Assembly: GCA_049509915.1 (NCBI GenBank)
Contig: JBEKZL010000087.1
Span: forward strand, 1-36,700
Direction of reading: 5' to 3'
DNA: 36,700 bases
Origin: JBEKYD01 sp049509915
GTDB lineage: Bacteria > Acidobacteriota > Terriglobia > Bryobacterales > Bryobacteraceae
The notes below the pieces were generated by a model that was not told the DNA's origin, ran no database searches, and worked only from the letters and a program-made list of their open reading frames with translations. Within the stretch, counting starts at the first letter, position 1. Each line of letters begins with the position of its first letter. Position numbers and translations under genes: made by a program. Below are positions 9,085-16,925 of the stretch, piece by piece.

Positions 9085-9828
9085 TCACCGAGGGGCGGAT
9101 GGTCGGCCAATACGGCAGTCATCGGCTCGATGGCATCGGGCATGGCCACCGCGCGCGCGCCTGAAATGCGGCTGAGGGTGGTCTTCGCGATGGCGCCGGG
9201 CTTTTTCCCTTTGGCGGTTGGTTTCGCCGCGGCCTGGCGCTTTGGGCCGGCGCGGCCGGCTGGACGGCTCTCCCAAACCCGATCCGCCGCGCCGGCGGTG
9301 GGGCGCTTGCTGCTGCGCCTCCAGATCCCATCCGGATAGCGCGAATTCGTCGCGCTTCTTGAGCAGCAGCCATTCGTTGCCCTTGCCGCGCCCTTTCATC
9401 CGCACCAGGCCAAAGTTGCCGCGCAGCTTTTCGCCGTGCAGGTAGAATTTGAAATCGCCGCGTGCCAATTGCTCGTCGGCGGAAGCCTCGCCCTGCAAGT
9501 CGAACGTCCCGCGGTCCCACAACATCACGCTGCCGGCGCCGTAATTACCGGCCGGAATGGTGCCCTCGAAATCGCCGTACTCGATGGGGTGGTCTTCCAC
9601 CTGCGCCGCCAGGTGCTTCACATTGGGGTCGAGCGTCGGCCCCTTGGGAACGGCCCATGACTTCAGCACGCCGCCGATCTCGAGCCGGAAATCGTAGTGG
9701 AGGCGGGTGGCGTCGTGCCGCTGCACGCAGAAATAATGCGGCGCAAACCTCGTGTCGCGTCCTTTGGCAGGCTCCGGTTCCGGCGTCTTCTCGAAGCGGC
9801 GTTTGGCCGCGTACTCTTCAAGCGGCAT
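9085..9828 (-). CDS. LigD fragment: 3'-phosphoesterase domain
   Basis: The first about 165 codons form an intact LigD phosphoesterase domain: FCVQRHDATRLHYDFRLE with the histidine metal ligands, SWAVPKGPTLDP, EDHPIEYGDFEGTIP, YGAGSVMLWDRG, and GLVRMKGRGKGNEWLLLKK. After the linker the frame runs into arginine-rich nonsense (RRRGGSGLGEPSSR onward) because of the shift near 9300, so the real product would end near 9310. In some bacteria this domain exists as a separate protein (LigD-like 3'-phosphoesterase), so a stand-alone function is conceivable. Start ATG 9828 gives MPLEEYAAKRRFEKTPEP, typical of the family. Confidence 0.6.
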   Translation of the reverse strand: MPLEEYAAKRRFEKTPEPEPAKGRDTRFAPHYFCVQRHDATRLHYDFRLEIGGVLKSWAVPKGPTLDPNVKHLAAQVEDHPIEYGDFEGTIPAGNYGAGSVMLWDRGTFDLQGEASADEQLARGDFKFYLHGEKLRGNFGLVRMKGRGKGNEWLLLKKRDEFALSGWDLEAQQQAPHRRRGGSGLGEPSSRPRRPKAPGRGETNRQREKARRHREDHPQPHFRRARGGHARCHRADDCRIGRPSAPR

Positions 9829-9892
9829 AAATCCCTTTACATCCTAGCATTTACAACCGCAAGCCCAATGTTGTATCGTGGAATCGGCTGCT

Positions 9893-10708
9893 ATGGCTGC
9901 AAGCGTCTGGAAAGGTCAACTGACTTTCGGGCTGGTATCGTTCCCCATCCGTCTGTTCAGCGCCGCTCGCAGTGAAACTATCAGCTTCAACCAACTGCAC
10001 AAGAGCGACAACTCGCGCATTCGCCAGGTGACATATTGCCAGGCGGAAGACAAGCCGGTACCGCGCACGGAACTCGTAAAGGGCTACGAGTACGAGAAAG
10101 ACCGTTACGTGGTGATCGACGACGAGGACATCAAGAAGGTGGCGCCCAAGACCGCCAAAGTGATGGAGATCCTCGAGTTCGTCAAGGCCGAACAGGTGGA
10201 TCCGGTCTACCTGGAAAGCTCCTACTACGTGGCGCCGGACGAAGGCGGCGAGAAGCCCTACGCGCTCCTCTTCCAGGCTCTGCGCGAGTCGAAATTCTAC
10301 GCCGTCGCCAAGGTGGCCATGCACAGCCGCGAGCACATCATTGTGCTTCGCCCGGGGGCGAAGGGCATCCTTTCCCACACCATGTACTATCAGGACGAAA
10401 TCCGCCAAGTGGAGGAATTCCGCACCGATACGTCGCTGGTGAAGGAAAAGGAACTGGAAATGGCGAAGATGCTGATTTCCACTCTCGAAGCCGATTTTGA
10501 GCCGCAGAAATATCGCGACGAGTACCGCGAGAACCTGCGCGCGATGATCGAAGCCAAGATCGCCGGCCGCGGCGTGGTGGAAACCCCGGCCGAACGCGTG
10601 GCGCCGGTGATCGACATCATGGAAGCGCTCAAGAAGAGCCTGGCCGAGAAGCGCAAGCCGGCGCAGGTATCTCCGAAGAAACGTATGCGAAAGAGCTCGG
10701 CCGGCTAG
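9893..10708 (+). CDS. ku: Non-homologous end joining protein Ku
   Basis: About 271 residues from ATG 9893 (MAASVWKGQLTFGLVSFPIRL, the standard bacterial Ku N-terminus). A GTG at 9878 would add five residues. The homodimer forms a ring on DNA ends and recruits LigD. The family pattern is complete: NQLHK, QVTYCQAEDKPV, GYEYEKDRYVVIDDEDI, ESSYYVAPDEGGEKPYALL, HSREHIIVLRPG, and a lysine-rich C-terminal tail (KKRMRKSSAG) that in many Ku proteins helps DNA binding. It is divergent from ligD across about 60 bases, which must hold both promoters. The 3' end overlaps an opposite-strand hypothetical gene by about 80 bases. Confidence 0.95.
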   Translation: MAASVWKGQLTFGLVSFPIRLFSAARSETISFNQLHKSDNSRIRQVTYCQAEDKPVPRTELVKGYEYEKDRYVVIDDEDIKKVAPKTAKVMEILEFVKAEQVDPVYLESSYYVAPDEGGEKPYALLFQALRESKFYAVAKVAMHSREHIIVLRPGAKGILSHTMYYQDEIRQVEEFRTDTSLVKEKELEMAKMLISTLEADFEPQKYRDEYRENLRAMIEAKIAGRGVVETPAERVAPVIDIMEALKKSLAEKRKPAQVSPKKRMRKSSAG

Positions 10709-11171
10709 CCTCGTTCAGCCGCAAGTTTCCGCGATGCGGCACCACCACGCGTCTGTTCACGCGCACTCGCGCGGCGTGCTCCACCGGCGAGAGAGCCTGA
10801 CGCTCGGGCGGCATTCCCTCGGGATAAACCGACGAGCGTCGCTCCACTCCGTCCCGCGGCCGGAACCTGGCGCAGAAGCACGCGCGCATTTCGCCCGGTC
10901 CCGGCCAGGAAGCGTACAGGCCGCTGGTCATGCGGTCGATCAGCCAGCACGCCTCGCTTTCGTAGCGCGCCATGTCGCACAGCAGCAGAGCCAGCGACTT
11001 GCGCGTTTCATTCCCACTGGGGAACGAACCAAGAGTCGCCAACCCGGCGATGAGGCGTTTGGCGACGTACGGGCTCAGCGGAATCTCCGTGAGCTGCCGC
11101 TTCAGGCGCGGCCGCGCTCCGAAGCGGCCGGCAACATACTGGCTTACCGAAATTTGCACGAGCGACCGCAT
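10629..11171 (-). CDS. Hypothetical protein with WPGPGEMRACFCARFRP motif
   Basis: 180 residues from ATG 11171, preceded by GAGG about 8-11 bases upstream and 10 bases after the upstream gene's stop. It is not recognised as a named family. It reads like a real protein up to about residue 130: LALLLCDMARYESEACWLIDR then MTSGLYASWPGPGEMRACFC and RFRPRDGVE. The 'WPGP..LRA.FC..F.P.DG' pattern recalls uncharacterised phage-associated or acidobacterial proteins. The last part is basic and overlaps the 3' end of ku on the other strand, so the true stop context may have been altered. It is probably last in the minus-strand run starting near 13.5 kb. Confidence 0.5.
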   Translation of the reverse strand: MRSLVQISVSQYVAGRFGARPRLKRQLTEIPLSPYVAKRLIAGLATLGSFPSGNETRKSLALLLCDMARYESEACWLIDRMTSGLYASWPGPGEMRACFCARFRPRDGVERRSSVYPEGMPPERQALSPVEHAARVRVNRRVVVPHRGNLRLNEASRPSSFAYVSSEIPAPACASRPGSS

Positions 11172-11181
11172 CCCCTGGCCT

Positions 11182-11721
11182 CTACGGCAACTTATCCGTA
11201 AACGGCGCCAGGCCCGATGCGCGCGCCCAGAACAGGCCCGAACCCGAACCGCTGGCGCCGATCGCAATGGCCGTTCCCATCAAGGCCGGATTTGGCGCCG
11301 TCGTTGCCGCGTCTCTTTGCAGCGTCGGCAACAGGAGGCCGCAGACCCCGGCAAGCGTGGTCGCTCCCACGGAGATTTCGGTGGCTACCCGGTTGGTGCA
11401 AAAATTAGCCTGGCCCTTGATATAGGCTCCGATGGCCGCACCGACGGCCGCGTCCGTGCAGCCGCGAAGGATCTTCGACGCCAGGGACTTGCCGGCGGCC
11501 GCGGTCACCAGTTGCACCGCCGTCGAATTCTCGATGTGCCCCAACTGGTGGGCGGCGGCCACCGCCCAGATTTGCGCCGCGGGGACGTCCTGCTTCGCCC
11601 CAATGACGTCCGCTTCCCACAAGGTGAGCGTGCTGCCCAGGCTCACCTGTGGGGAGAAGCTGACCGTCTGGGCGTGGACGCCGGCCGCCAGCGCCACGCC
11701 CAGGAGTATCCACTTGTGCAT
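11182..11721 (-). CDS. Secreted hypothetical protein, alanine/glycine rich
   Basis: 179 residues. ATG 11721 begins one base after the upstream gene's stop, suggesting translational coupling. The N-terminus is a Sec signal peptide (MHKWILLGVALAAGVHAQ, cleavage after HAQ or VHA). The mature part contains AAQIWAVAAAHQLGHIENST, a cysteine pair (ILRGCTDAAVG and ANFCTNRVA) that could form a disulfide, and a small-residue-rich C-terminal region (ALMGTAIAIGASGSGSGLFW) that may insert in a membrane. No family recognised. Its place between two other unknown genes suggests a joint function in the envelope. Confidence 0.6.
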   Translation of the reverse strand: MHKWILLGVALAAGVHAQTVSFSPQVSLGSTLTLWEADVIGAKQDVPAAQIWAVAAAHQLGHIENSTAVQLVTAAAGKSLASKILRGCTDAAVGAAIGAYIKGQANFCTNRVATEISVGATTLAGVCGLLLPTLQRDAATTAPNPALMGTAIAIGASGSGSGLFWARASGLAPFTDKLP

Positions 11722-11722
11722 G

Positions 11723-12283
11723 TCAGGCCGCCGCGGGAGCCGCGGTTTTGACGGCCCAATAGTTGTTTGGCCCAAAAATGGAGTTGATCGAAACCAGCAC
11801 ATAGACGGCTCCATCGCTGGCCGTAAAGGTCTGGCCGGCGGCTGTGTAGACCGTCGGCGCGGCGTTGTCGTAGTAACCGTCGCCGACGGCCGCGCCGACT
11901 GGATTCGACACGACCGGCATTGGCGGAGCGGTGACGCTTGGCTGGCTGCTCAGCGCCGTCGGATAAGGCTTGCCGGTCATCTGACACAGATATTGGAGGA
12001 TGGAGCTGAGCAACTGTTGCGGCGTCCATGCGAAGGTTCCATACAAGCAGTTCGCCACGTAGAATGGCACGGTGGGATACTGCGGCGACAAGACGGTGAC
12101 CTCGTCCACATAGCCCAGCCCGGTATTGGGATCGACGATGCCTCCCAGGTTCAACTGGTTGACCACGGGGACGAGCGTGATTCCGTACTCGGTTTCGGCT
12201 AGTCCCGCCGCCTGCATGACCCAGGCGTAAATCTGATCGTAAATCGTCGGCGACGACGAGGGGTTTACGTTATTGGTAGACAC
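11723..12283 (-). CDS. Hypothetical protein of the 11-13 kb cassette
   Basis: 186 residues. Start GTG 12283 is supported by a strong ribosome-binding site (AAGGAG about 8 bases upstream). No signal peptide or membrane helix. The sequence is low in charge and rich in Tyr, Pro, Val and Ala (for example DEVTVLSPQYPTVPFYVANC and YDNAAPTVYTAAGQTFTASDG), which fits a beta-rich structural or particle protein rather than an enzyme. It is followed after one base by the secreted gene at 11182-11721. I do not recognise the family; a phage or extracellular structural protein is a guess. Confidence 0.6.
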   Translation of the reverse strand: MSTNNVNPSSSPTIYDQIYAWVMQAAGLAETEYGITLVPVVNQLNLGGIVDPNTGLGYVDEVTVLSPQYPTVPFYVANCLYGTFAWTPQQLLSSILQYLCQMTGKPYPTALSSQPSVTAPPMPVVSNPVGAAVGDGYYDNAAPTVYTAAGQTFTASDGAVYVLVSINSIFGPNNYWAVKTAAPAAA

Positions 12284-12321
12284 TATTTTTCTCCTTATGA
12301 GTTTTGGAAATTGTTTTGCCT

Positions 12322-12818
12322 CTATAGGCTGTTGAATTCGCGGATGATCGCGGGCTTACCGATGAGTTGGGTGCAGCCGGCGTAAATCTTGAGTTCGGCG
12401 ATCCCTTGCGGCGAAGTTTCGTAGGGCCGTAGCCCCGGGAGGCCGCCCGCCGCCAGCAGCTCCGCGACCAGCTCGGAGCAGACTTCCTCGTGAGAGTTGG
12501 GCTTGTACCAGAGCGGCAATCGAGAAACCCGCGAACCGCACCAGAGAGGCGCAGCACCCAGACCCGCTCGCCAGCGCCGCACATGGCCATGCGCGCCGCC
12601 AACGGATTGATCTGTACTCCGTTTCGACCGTTGAGAATGGTGCTCTCGACGATGTTCAGGCAGGTTTGAGCCTTGCCATCCACCGACAACCGCTCGTCGA
12701 GCACCATGGCCACATGCGAGAGCTTCGACCCGCTCAGCCACTCAATCGCATCGGAGAGGAACCCTTTCCCCCCAAACGCGATGATATCGCCGCTGCAGAA
12801 GCCACCGTCAGCCGTCAC
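12322..12818 (-). pseudogene. YiiX/NlpC-P60-like amidase, frameshifted near 12545
   Basis: The start is GTG 12818, overlapping the upstream gene's TGA by four bases (GTGA). The first half reads GFCSGDIIAFGGKGFLSDAI, EWLSGSKLSHVAMVLDE and NIVESTILNGRNGVQI, the pattern of permuted papain-like (YiiX/YaeF) amidases: GD.I...G near the start and SHVAMVL with the catalytic-type His. The second half is in another frame (LPLWYKPNSHEEVCSELVAE, then LLAAGG), and VCSELVAE supplies the expected late catalytic Cys. One base appears missing between about 12540 and 12565, joining VWVLRLSGAVRG to SRLPLWYKP. Such enzymes cleave peptide or lipid amide bonds and occur as phage lysins. The lesion may be an assembly error. 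Confidence 0.65.
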
Positions 12819-13036
12819 GACCGGTCTCCCACAAGACGCATAGCCATCACTTCGCCATTCAGATACAGCCGCGCGCCCCGCAACTCTCCGGCCGAGGCGG
12901 ACTGTGCGCCGCGGAGTTCCTGGCCGGCAGCTTTCACGGTAGACGTCGCCGCCCGCTCCAGCCGGATCGCGCCCACCGCCATTCCGACCAACAGCGTCCC
13001 CAGCACGCACCGCAGCACTTGCTCCAGGCCTTTCAT
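12815..13036 (-). CDS. Small one-helix membrane protein upstream of the amidase
   Basis: 73 residues from ATG 13036, with GGAGG about 10-14 bases upstream. An N-terminal hydrophobic helix (VLRCVLGTLLVGMAVGAIRL) is followed by an amphipathic, Ala/Glu/Arg-rich segment (AGQELRGAQSASAGELRGAR). Its stop overlaps the amidase start by four bases, so the two are probably translationally coupled. A small membrane protein tied to a cell-wall-type amidase is reminiscent of a holin- or spanin-like partner, but there is no sequence family to prove this. The same frame is open upstream to a TTG at 13225, which would give 136 residues; the strong ribosome-binding site favours 13036. Confidence 0.5.
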   Translation of the reverse strand: MKGLEQVLRCVLGTLLVGMAVGAIRLERAATSTVKAAGQELRGAQSASAGELRGARLYLNGEVMAMRLVGDRS

Positions 13037-13326
13037 CGAAAAATCTTTCCTCCAACCGAACGCTACTCCCCCGACTGTCGACTCCACGGGTGCGTTTGGG
13101 GGAAGTTGTTGGATCGGTGGGGGAAATAAAACGCAAACTTCTGTGATCCATTCCGGCGCGGTGACGCTCGCCCACCGGGACGGGTGAAAGAACGGCTTCA
13201 CGGTCGGGTTGAGCTGAGTACTCAAATTTCGAAATTACGGCGACCTACTAAGTGCTTGCTTCCGCAAATACGGTCGCGTTATCTCGATACCCGTGTGCAA
13301 CCCTCCCTGGAGCGGTCGCGGCTCGG

Positions 13327-13527
13327 TTAGGGCAGCCAGTACTCGCTGCCCGGACGGACAGGCGGAATACTCGCCGCTGGGCGGGGCAACTCGTCCGCGA
13401 ACAGGCTCGGCTCGCCCGGCTGGGCCTCTTGGCACGCGACTGTGGGCGGATTCGGCTCGACCACGGCGACAACCTCGCTTTGCGGCGGTTGCTCACGCTG
13501 GTCTTGGGACGGAGAGTAATACCACAT
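13327..13527 (-). CDS. Small proline/glutamate-rich hypothetical protein
   Basis: 66 residues from ATG 13527 (MWYYSPSQDQREQPPQSE...), with TGAGG six bases upstream. Composition is Pro, Glu and Ala rich, with one Cys and no helix or signal, so it is likely disordered. It lies at the head of the minus-strand run of unknown genes. The 290 bases between it and the 12815-13036 gene hold only overlapping open frames of uncertain meaning. It could be a chance ORF. Confidence 0.3.
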   Translation of the reverse strand: MWYYSPSQDQREQPPQSEVVAVVEPNPPTVACQEAQPGEPSLFADELPRPAASIPPVRPGSEYWLP

Positions 13528-13729
13528 AACTGCCTCAGGTCCGGCTTAACACCCAGTTTACGCCGATTCTATGACAGGATCATGACCGCGCGCCAACCTA
13601 CTGGTATTGCCGCTGGGGCATTCGAGTAGGGCGCAGACCCCTGGCGACACATTGAAGGCGAGTGCCCCGAGCGCGTATCGCCGGATACCTGCCAGGTTCT
13701 CCGCGGGCAATTCGAACGGGCATACCCGA

Positions 13730-14377
13730 TTCCAAATTTTCGTCGCTCCCGGCAATCACGACTGGATCGGCCCGGAGAGTCTATACCGGCGGGTTTGCTG
13801 GAGTCCGAACGTCTACGTGTTTGAGGATGACCGACTGGTTCCCGTGACGGTCGCCGAGGGCCTCACCCTCTGGGGCGCTGCTCACGTTGCGCCAGCGGGC
13901 ATACCGGATTTTCTGGAAAACTTCAGGGTCGACCGCTCCGGTATTCATCTCGGTCTTTTCCACGGAGCTGAAGTGGGTTCCGCCTACCTCGGACCCAGTA
14001 AGCAGCCTCACGCCCCGTTTCACGCAGAAGAGATCGAAAGATCCGGGCTGCGCTTCGCCCTTCTGGGGCACTATCATTCGCCGTGCGACGACGCCCGATC
14101 CACGTACCCCGGCAACCCAAGAGCCTTTGACCTCCGGTGAGAAGGGCCGACGAGGCCCCGTCATTGCGACCGTCGAGCAGGATGGACGCGTCAGCACAGA
14201 ACGTCATACCGTACCCGTCAGCGCCGTCCACGATATCGAGATCGACGTGGGCGGCTGTTCGAGTAAGCAGGAGGTCCGCCAGCGCATCACAGAATTGCTC
14301 CGAGGCCATAGTGGTTATGCACGGGTCACCCTGGCTGGCGAAGTTATTCCTGAAGTCGACCTGACCGATCCGGAATC
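13730..14377 (+). pseudogene. SbcD/YhaO-like metallophosphoesterase remnant
   Basis: The remnant begins abruptly at FQIFVAPGNHDWIGPESLY; the GNHD signature of calcineurin-like phosphoesterases is present. The later metal motifs LGLFHGAE and FALLGHYHSPCDDA are also present (His residues of the GHxH type). The N-terminal DxH...GDxxD block needed for catalysis is missing. Near 14136 a one-base shift moves the frame from RAFDL to GEKGRRGPVIATVEQDG, which continues as the typical C-terminal accessory region to EVIPEVDL. There the similarity stops and a different gene's sequence begins. The family consists of DNA repair exonucleases. Dead gene, probably from a lost mobile element. Confidence 0.65.
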
Positions 14378-14866
14378 TATGCGATATCGCCAGGCAGTGG
14401 TTTTGGCGACACGGTCTCAGTTCGCAAATATCGGCGGAAATTATGAACGCCTCGCTCCGTTAGGCGACGTCAGTGTATGGAGTCCCCGAAAGCGGTGGTC
14501 CAGCCAGGCTCGAATACCGCGGCTTGCCACTCGACGAGATCGAGGATTTGCTTCCACGCTCCTCCGCCTACCGCCAAGCGGGTCGAATTCTGTGTCCTGA
14601 GCCATCGATATTCACAGGACGGCCGTTGACGCCCTTGCATAGTGGCCACGTGGCGCTGTGCGCCGTCAGCGGAAAGTTAAACGGCGCCTCTGGCTCCGGC
14701 GAGGACCTGCATGTCGCCGCATGGCAGGCGGTCAAGGTCGTTGATCATTCGGAGGAAACCGAGGAAGATGGAACCTGATGGAACCATCGTTGTTCGCGAG
14801 CGCGAAAGATTCACCAATGAGCTGATGTTGGTGTTCGCTTCCGGCGAGACCTCCATATTACGGTAA
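14378..14866 (+). pseudogene. DUF6094-like methyltransferase C-terminal remnant, multiply frameshifted
   Basis: From about 14378 the frame reads MRYRQAVVLATRS, then shifts near 14465 to VPESGGPARLEYRGLPLDEI and GRPLTPLHSGHVALCAVSGK, stopping at 14776. A third frame from 14768 gives DGTIVVRERERFTNELMLVF and ends at 14866. The 'RPLTP.H.GH.AL...SG.LNG' block followed by a VKVVDH...EE tail resembles the C-terminal region of large SAM-dependent methyltransferases annotated DUF6094 on mobile elements. That assignment is from memory of the pattern and is moderately sure. The catalytic N-terminal domain is absent. It is joined directly to the phosphoesterase remnant, implying a deletion that fused two genes. 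Confidence 0.45.
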
Positions 14867-14869
14867 TTA

Positions 14870-15060
14870 CGGCCACGGGCCTACGGCTCGGCCGAACCGG
14901 CAAAACACTGCGCGATTCTCCGGAGCGAATGCGTTTTCACGCCTGGTCGCTGATGCCAAACCGCGGATAGTGCTCGACCAGGACGAAGAGTGGGCCATCG
15001 GGTTGAAACTCGGCGTGGCCGCCGGCGGGAGCGTGTTGTATCGAATCCGGAGGTGTCGGT
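14870..15060 (+). pseudogene. Unidentified gene fragment
   Basis: An open stretch encodes SGANAFSRLVADAKPRIVLD and QDEEWAIGLKLGVAAGG, then runs into the transposase remnant and stops near 15082. It has no plausible start and protein-like composition. The order after the methyltransferase remnant suggests it came from the next gene of the same lost element. No family recognised. Confidence 0.25.
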
Positions 15061-15690
15061 CAGGGCCGGCCTGTGCGCGATGAAGGATCCACCACGTATA
15101 TCGGCGCGATCGAGACTGCGGAAGACTTCGGGCTCCGGATCTATGCGGAGGCCTACAGCCGGGGCTGGGACCGGGCCACGATCCGCGTGGTCATGGGCGA
15201 TGGCTCGCACTGGATCTGGAATCTTGCCGACAGACATTTCCCCGGCGCGATTCAAATCGTGGATCTCTACCATGCGCGCGAGCATCTCTGGGACTTGGCT
15301 GGTAAACTATATCCGGCCGATGAGGCGGCTCAGAAGCGCTGGTTGACGTACAAGCTGAACTGGCTGGAGAATGGCAAAATTGAGAAACTCGCGGCGGCGC
15401 TTCGCAAAGCGGCGGCCTCGATCACGAATCTCGAGCTTGCCAAGACCATTGGCATCGAGGCCGAATACTTCGACAGCAACCGGGACCGCATGCGTTATCC
15501 CGAACTTCGGCGACAGAACCTCTTCGTGGGCTCGGGCGTAATTGAGGCCGGCTGCAAGACTGTGATCGGTTCCCGGCTCAAATAATCCGGCATGTTTTGG
15601 ACAGTGCGCGGCGCCAACGCGATCATCGCGCTCCGTTGCTGCTGCATCAGCGGCAAATTCGAAGCCTACTGGGAGGACAGGGCCGCCTAA
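15043..15690 (+). mobile_element. ISKra4-type transposase remnant with in-frame TAA
   Basis: The 3' part of an ISKra4-family transposase: RPVRDEGSTTYIGAIETAED, VVMGDGSHWIWNLADRHFPG, IQIVDLYHAREHLWDLAGKL and NLFVGSGVIEAGCKTVIGSR. These include the conserved catalytic-domain signatures of the family. At 15583 the codon after SRLK is TAA where CAA (Gln) is usual in the family; the same frame then continues SGMFWTVRGANAIIALRCC to a final stop at 15688-15690. The N-terminal half is missing, with the break near 15043. It is therefore dead twice over. No terminal inverted repeats could be paired by eye. Confidence 0.8.
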
Positions 15691-15881
15691 TCTGCAACTT
15701 TCATGTCGCGCACCCATTACCACGGGCGGCTAGGAGTTGCGGGAAATGGCCAATACTCCGGGAATATTGGTTCTCTCCCAGCTTGCCCGAACTGGGGATC
15801 AGCTTGCCCAAGACCTGTCTATGAACGTCAAACCAAGTGCGTGTCCCACAGTCTTCGGCGAGGGTGCGCTGGCTCAGCTAT

Positions 15882-16925
15882 TTAGTCCGAAGGCCGATCC
15901 ACCGATGAAAACACTTGAGCGCTTTGGCAGTCCTCCGAATGGATCCGACGGCCATCGTTTGAAGCTTTTCGTTTCAGCACGCGCCGAACCGCGGCGGTGA
16001 TCGCCTCGACGCTCATGCCGTACTTGTCCAGCAGATCGACGTACGGAGCGCTCTCCGCAAAAGTATCGCCTATTCCTACACGCTCCATAGGAGTGGGGCA
16101 TGCATCCGCCAGGCACTCGGCAACGGCGCCGCCGAGCCCGCCGATTATCGTGTGCTCCTCCACCGTCACAAGAGCGCCTGTCTCACGCGCGCAACCAATC
16201 ACCAGCCCGACGTCGAGCGGTTTGACGGTGTGCATCTCAACCACACGCGCCTGAATTCCTTCCTGGCGCAATTCTCCGGCGGCCTGAAGTGATCGCGCCA
16301 CCAGCACTCCGCAGGCAATAATCGTGACGTCATCGCCATCGATCAGCGTCACACCCTTCCCAATCTCCGGCTGATAAGCGTCGGTGTAGATTTGAGGCAC
16401 TTCGTTGCGGCACAGCCGGAAAAAGACCGGCCCTTCCCACGCCGCCACCTTGGGCAGCAGCCGGCCCACCGCCAGCGGATCAGCCGGGACGACGATCGTC
16501 ATTCGCGGAAGAGAGCGCAAGATGGCTAAATCCGTGATGGAGTGATGCGTGGGTCCGTCGAATGAATCGGAAAGACCAGCGTATGCACCCGCCAGTTTCA
16601 CGTTGGCCTTGCCGTAACACAGGTGGGTGCGCACCATCTCCAGCGCCCGAGTGGCGAACAAGAACGCGAACGTGTTAGCAATGGGAACCAACCCGCTGTT
16701 CGCAAAGCCGACGGCGGCATCGACCAGCGCCGGTTCGGCGATCCCAACGTTGAAAAAACGGTCGGGGAACGCCTCCTCGAACATGTAGCTGAAGTCCGAA
16801 TTACAAACGTCGGCGCTCAACACCACCACGTCATCCCGCACCTGGCCCAGTTGCACCAGCGCCTCGCCGTAGGCCTTTCGCATCAGCACCGGCGGCCCAA
16901 AAGGATCTCGAGTCAGCCTCGCCAC
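15882..16925 (-). CDS. Transketolase, C-terminal subunit
   Basis: 347 residues with the pyrimidine-binding and C-terminal domains of transketolase. RFFNVGIAEPALVDAAVGFA carries the catalytic-type Glu that activates thiamine diphosphate. MTIVVPADPLAVGRLLPKV, VTLIDGDDVTIIACGVLV and VKPLDVGLVIGCARETGALV follow, and ALVTVEEHTIIGGLGGAVAE marks the end of the C-terminal domain. The last 25 or so residues (NDGRRIHSEDCQSAQVFSS) do not look like the family and may come from a rearranged 3' end next to the IS graveyard. It overlaps the N-terminal subunit gene by 13 bases. Together they move two-carbon ketol units; split enzymes of this kind are often specialised for catabolic sugars. Confidence 0.9.
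   Translation of the reverse strand: MARLTRDPFGPPVLMRKAYGEALVQLGQVRDDVVVLSADVCNSDFSYMFEEAFPDRFFNVGIAEPALVDAAVGFANSGLVPIANTFAFLFATRALEMVRTHLCYGKANVKLAGAYAGLSDSFDGPTHHSITDLAILRSLPRMTIVVPADPLAVGRLLPKVAAWEGPVFFRLCRNEVPQIYTDAYQPEIGKGVTLIDGDDVTIIACGVLVARSLQAAGELRQEGIQARVVEMHTVKPLDVGLVIGCARETGALVTVEEHTIIGGLGGAVAECLADACPTPMERVGIGDTFAESAPYVDLLDKYGMSVEAITAAVRRVLKRKASNDGRRIHSEDCQSAQVFSSVDRPSD

Larger units (their letters stand above)
7342..9828 (-). pseudogene. ligD: ATP-dependent DNA ligase D (PE-LIG-POL), disrupted at two places
   Basis: Read across three frames this is a complete-order LigD: 3'-phosphoesterase (9828 to about 9310), linker, ligase (about 9230-8400), polymerase/primase (about 8250-7342). 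It is the end-processing and sealing partner of Ku in bacterial NHEJ. Break 1 lies in the linker at the G4 run near 9300-9303: removing one base joins EAQQQAP to TAGAADRVWES and on to the ligase frame, which holds the nucleotidyl lysine motif EVKWDGVRA. Break 2 is near 8824-8834: the frame changes between RITNADESAVARI and LADRRALLEKVV, and the block that normally lies here in LigD ligases (motif IIIa, FDLLYLDG-type) is absent, so more than a single base has been lost. Motif IV (LEGVMAKR) and motif V (WQKIKL) follow. The gene is divergent from intact ku. Break 1 could be a sequencing error; break 2 is better explained by a real deletion. Confidence 0.85.

Noticed and set aside
8305..9339. 344-codon plus-strand frame
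   Set aside because: Antisense to ligD, which is recognisable motif by motif even though broken.
13235..13496. Overlapping minus-strand short frames
   Set aside because: Several frames compete, with mostly Arg/Pro/Ala content; only the 13327-13527 frame has a ribosome-binding site.
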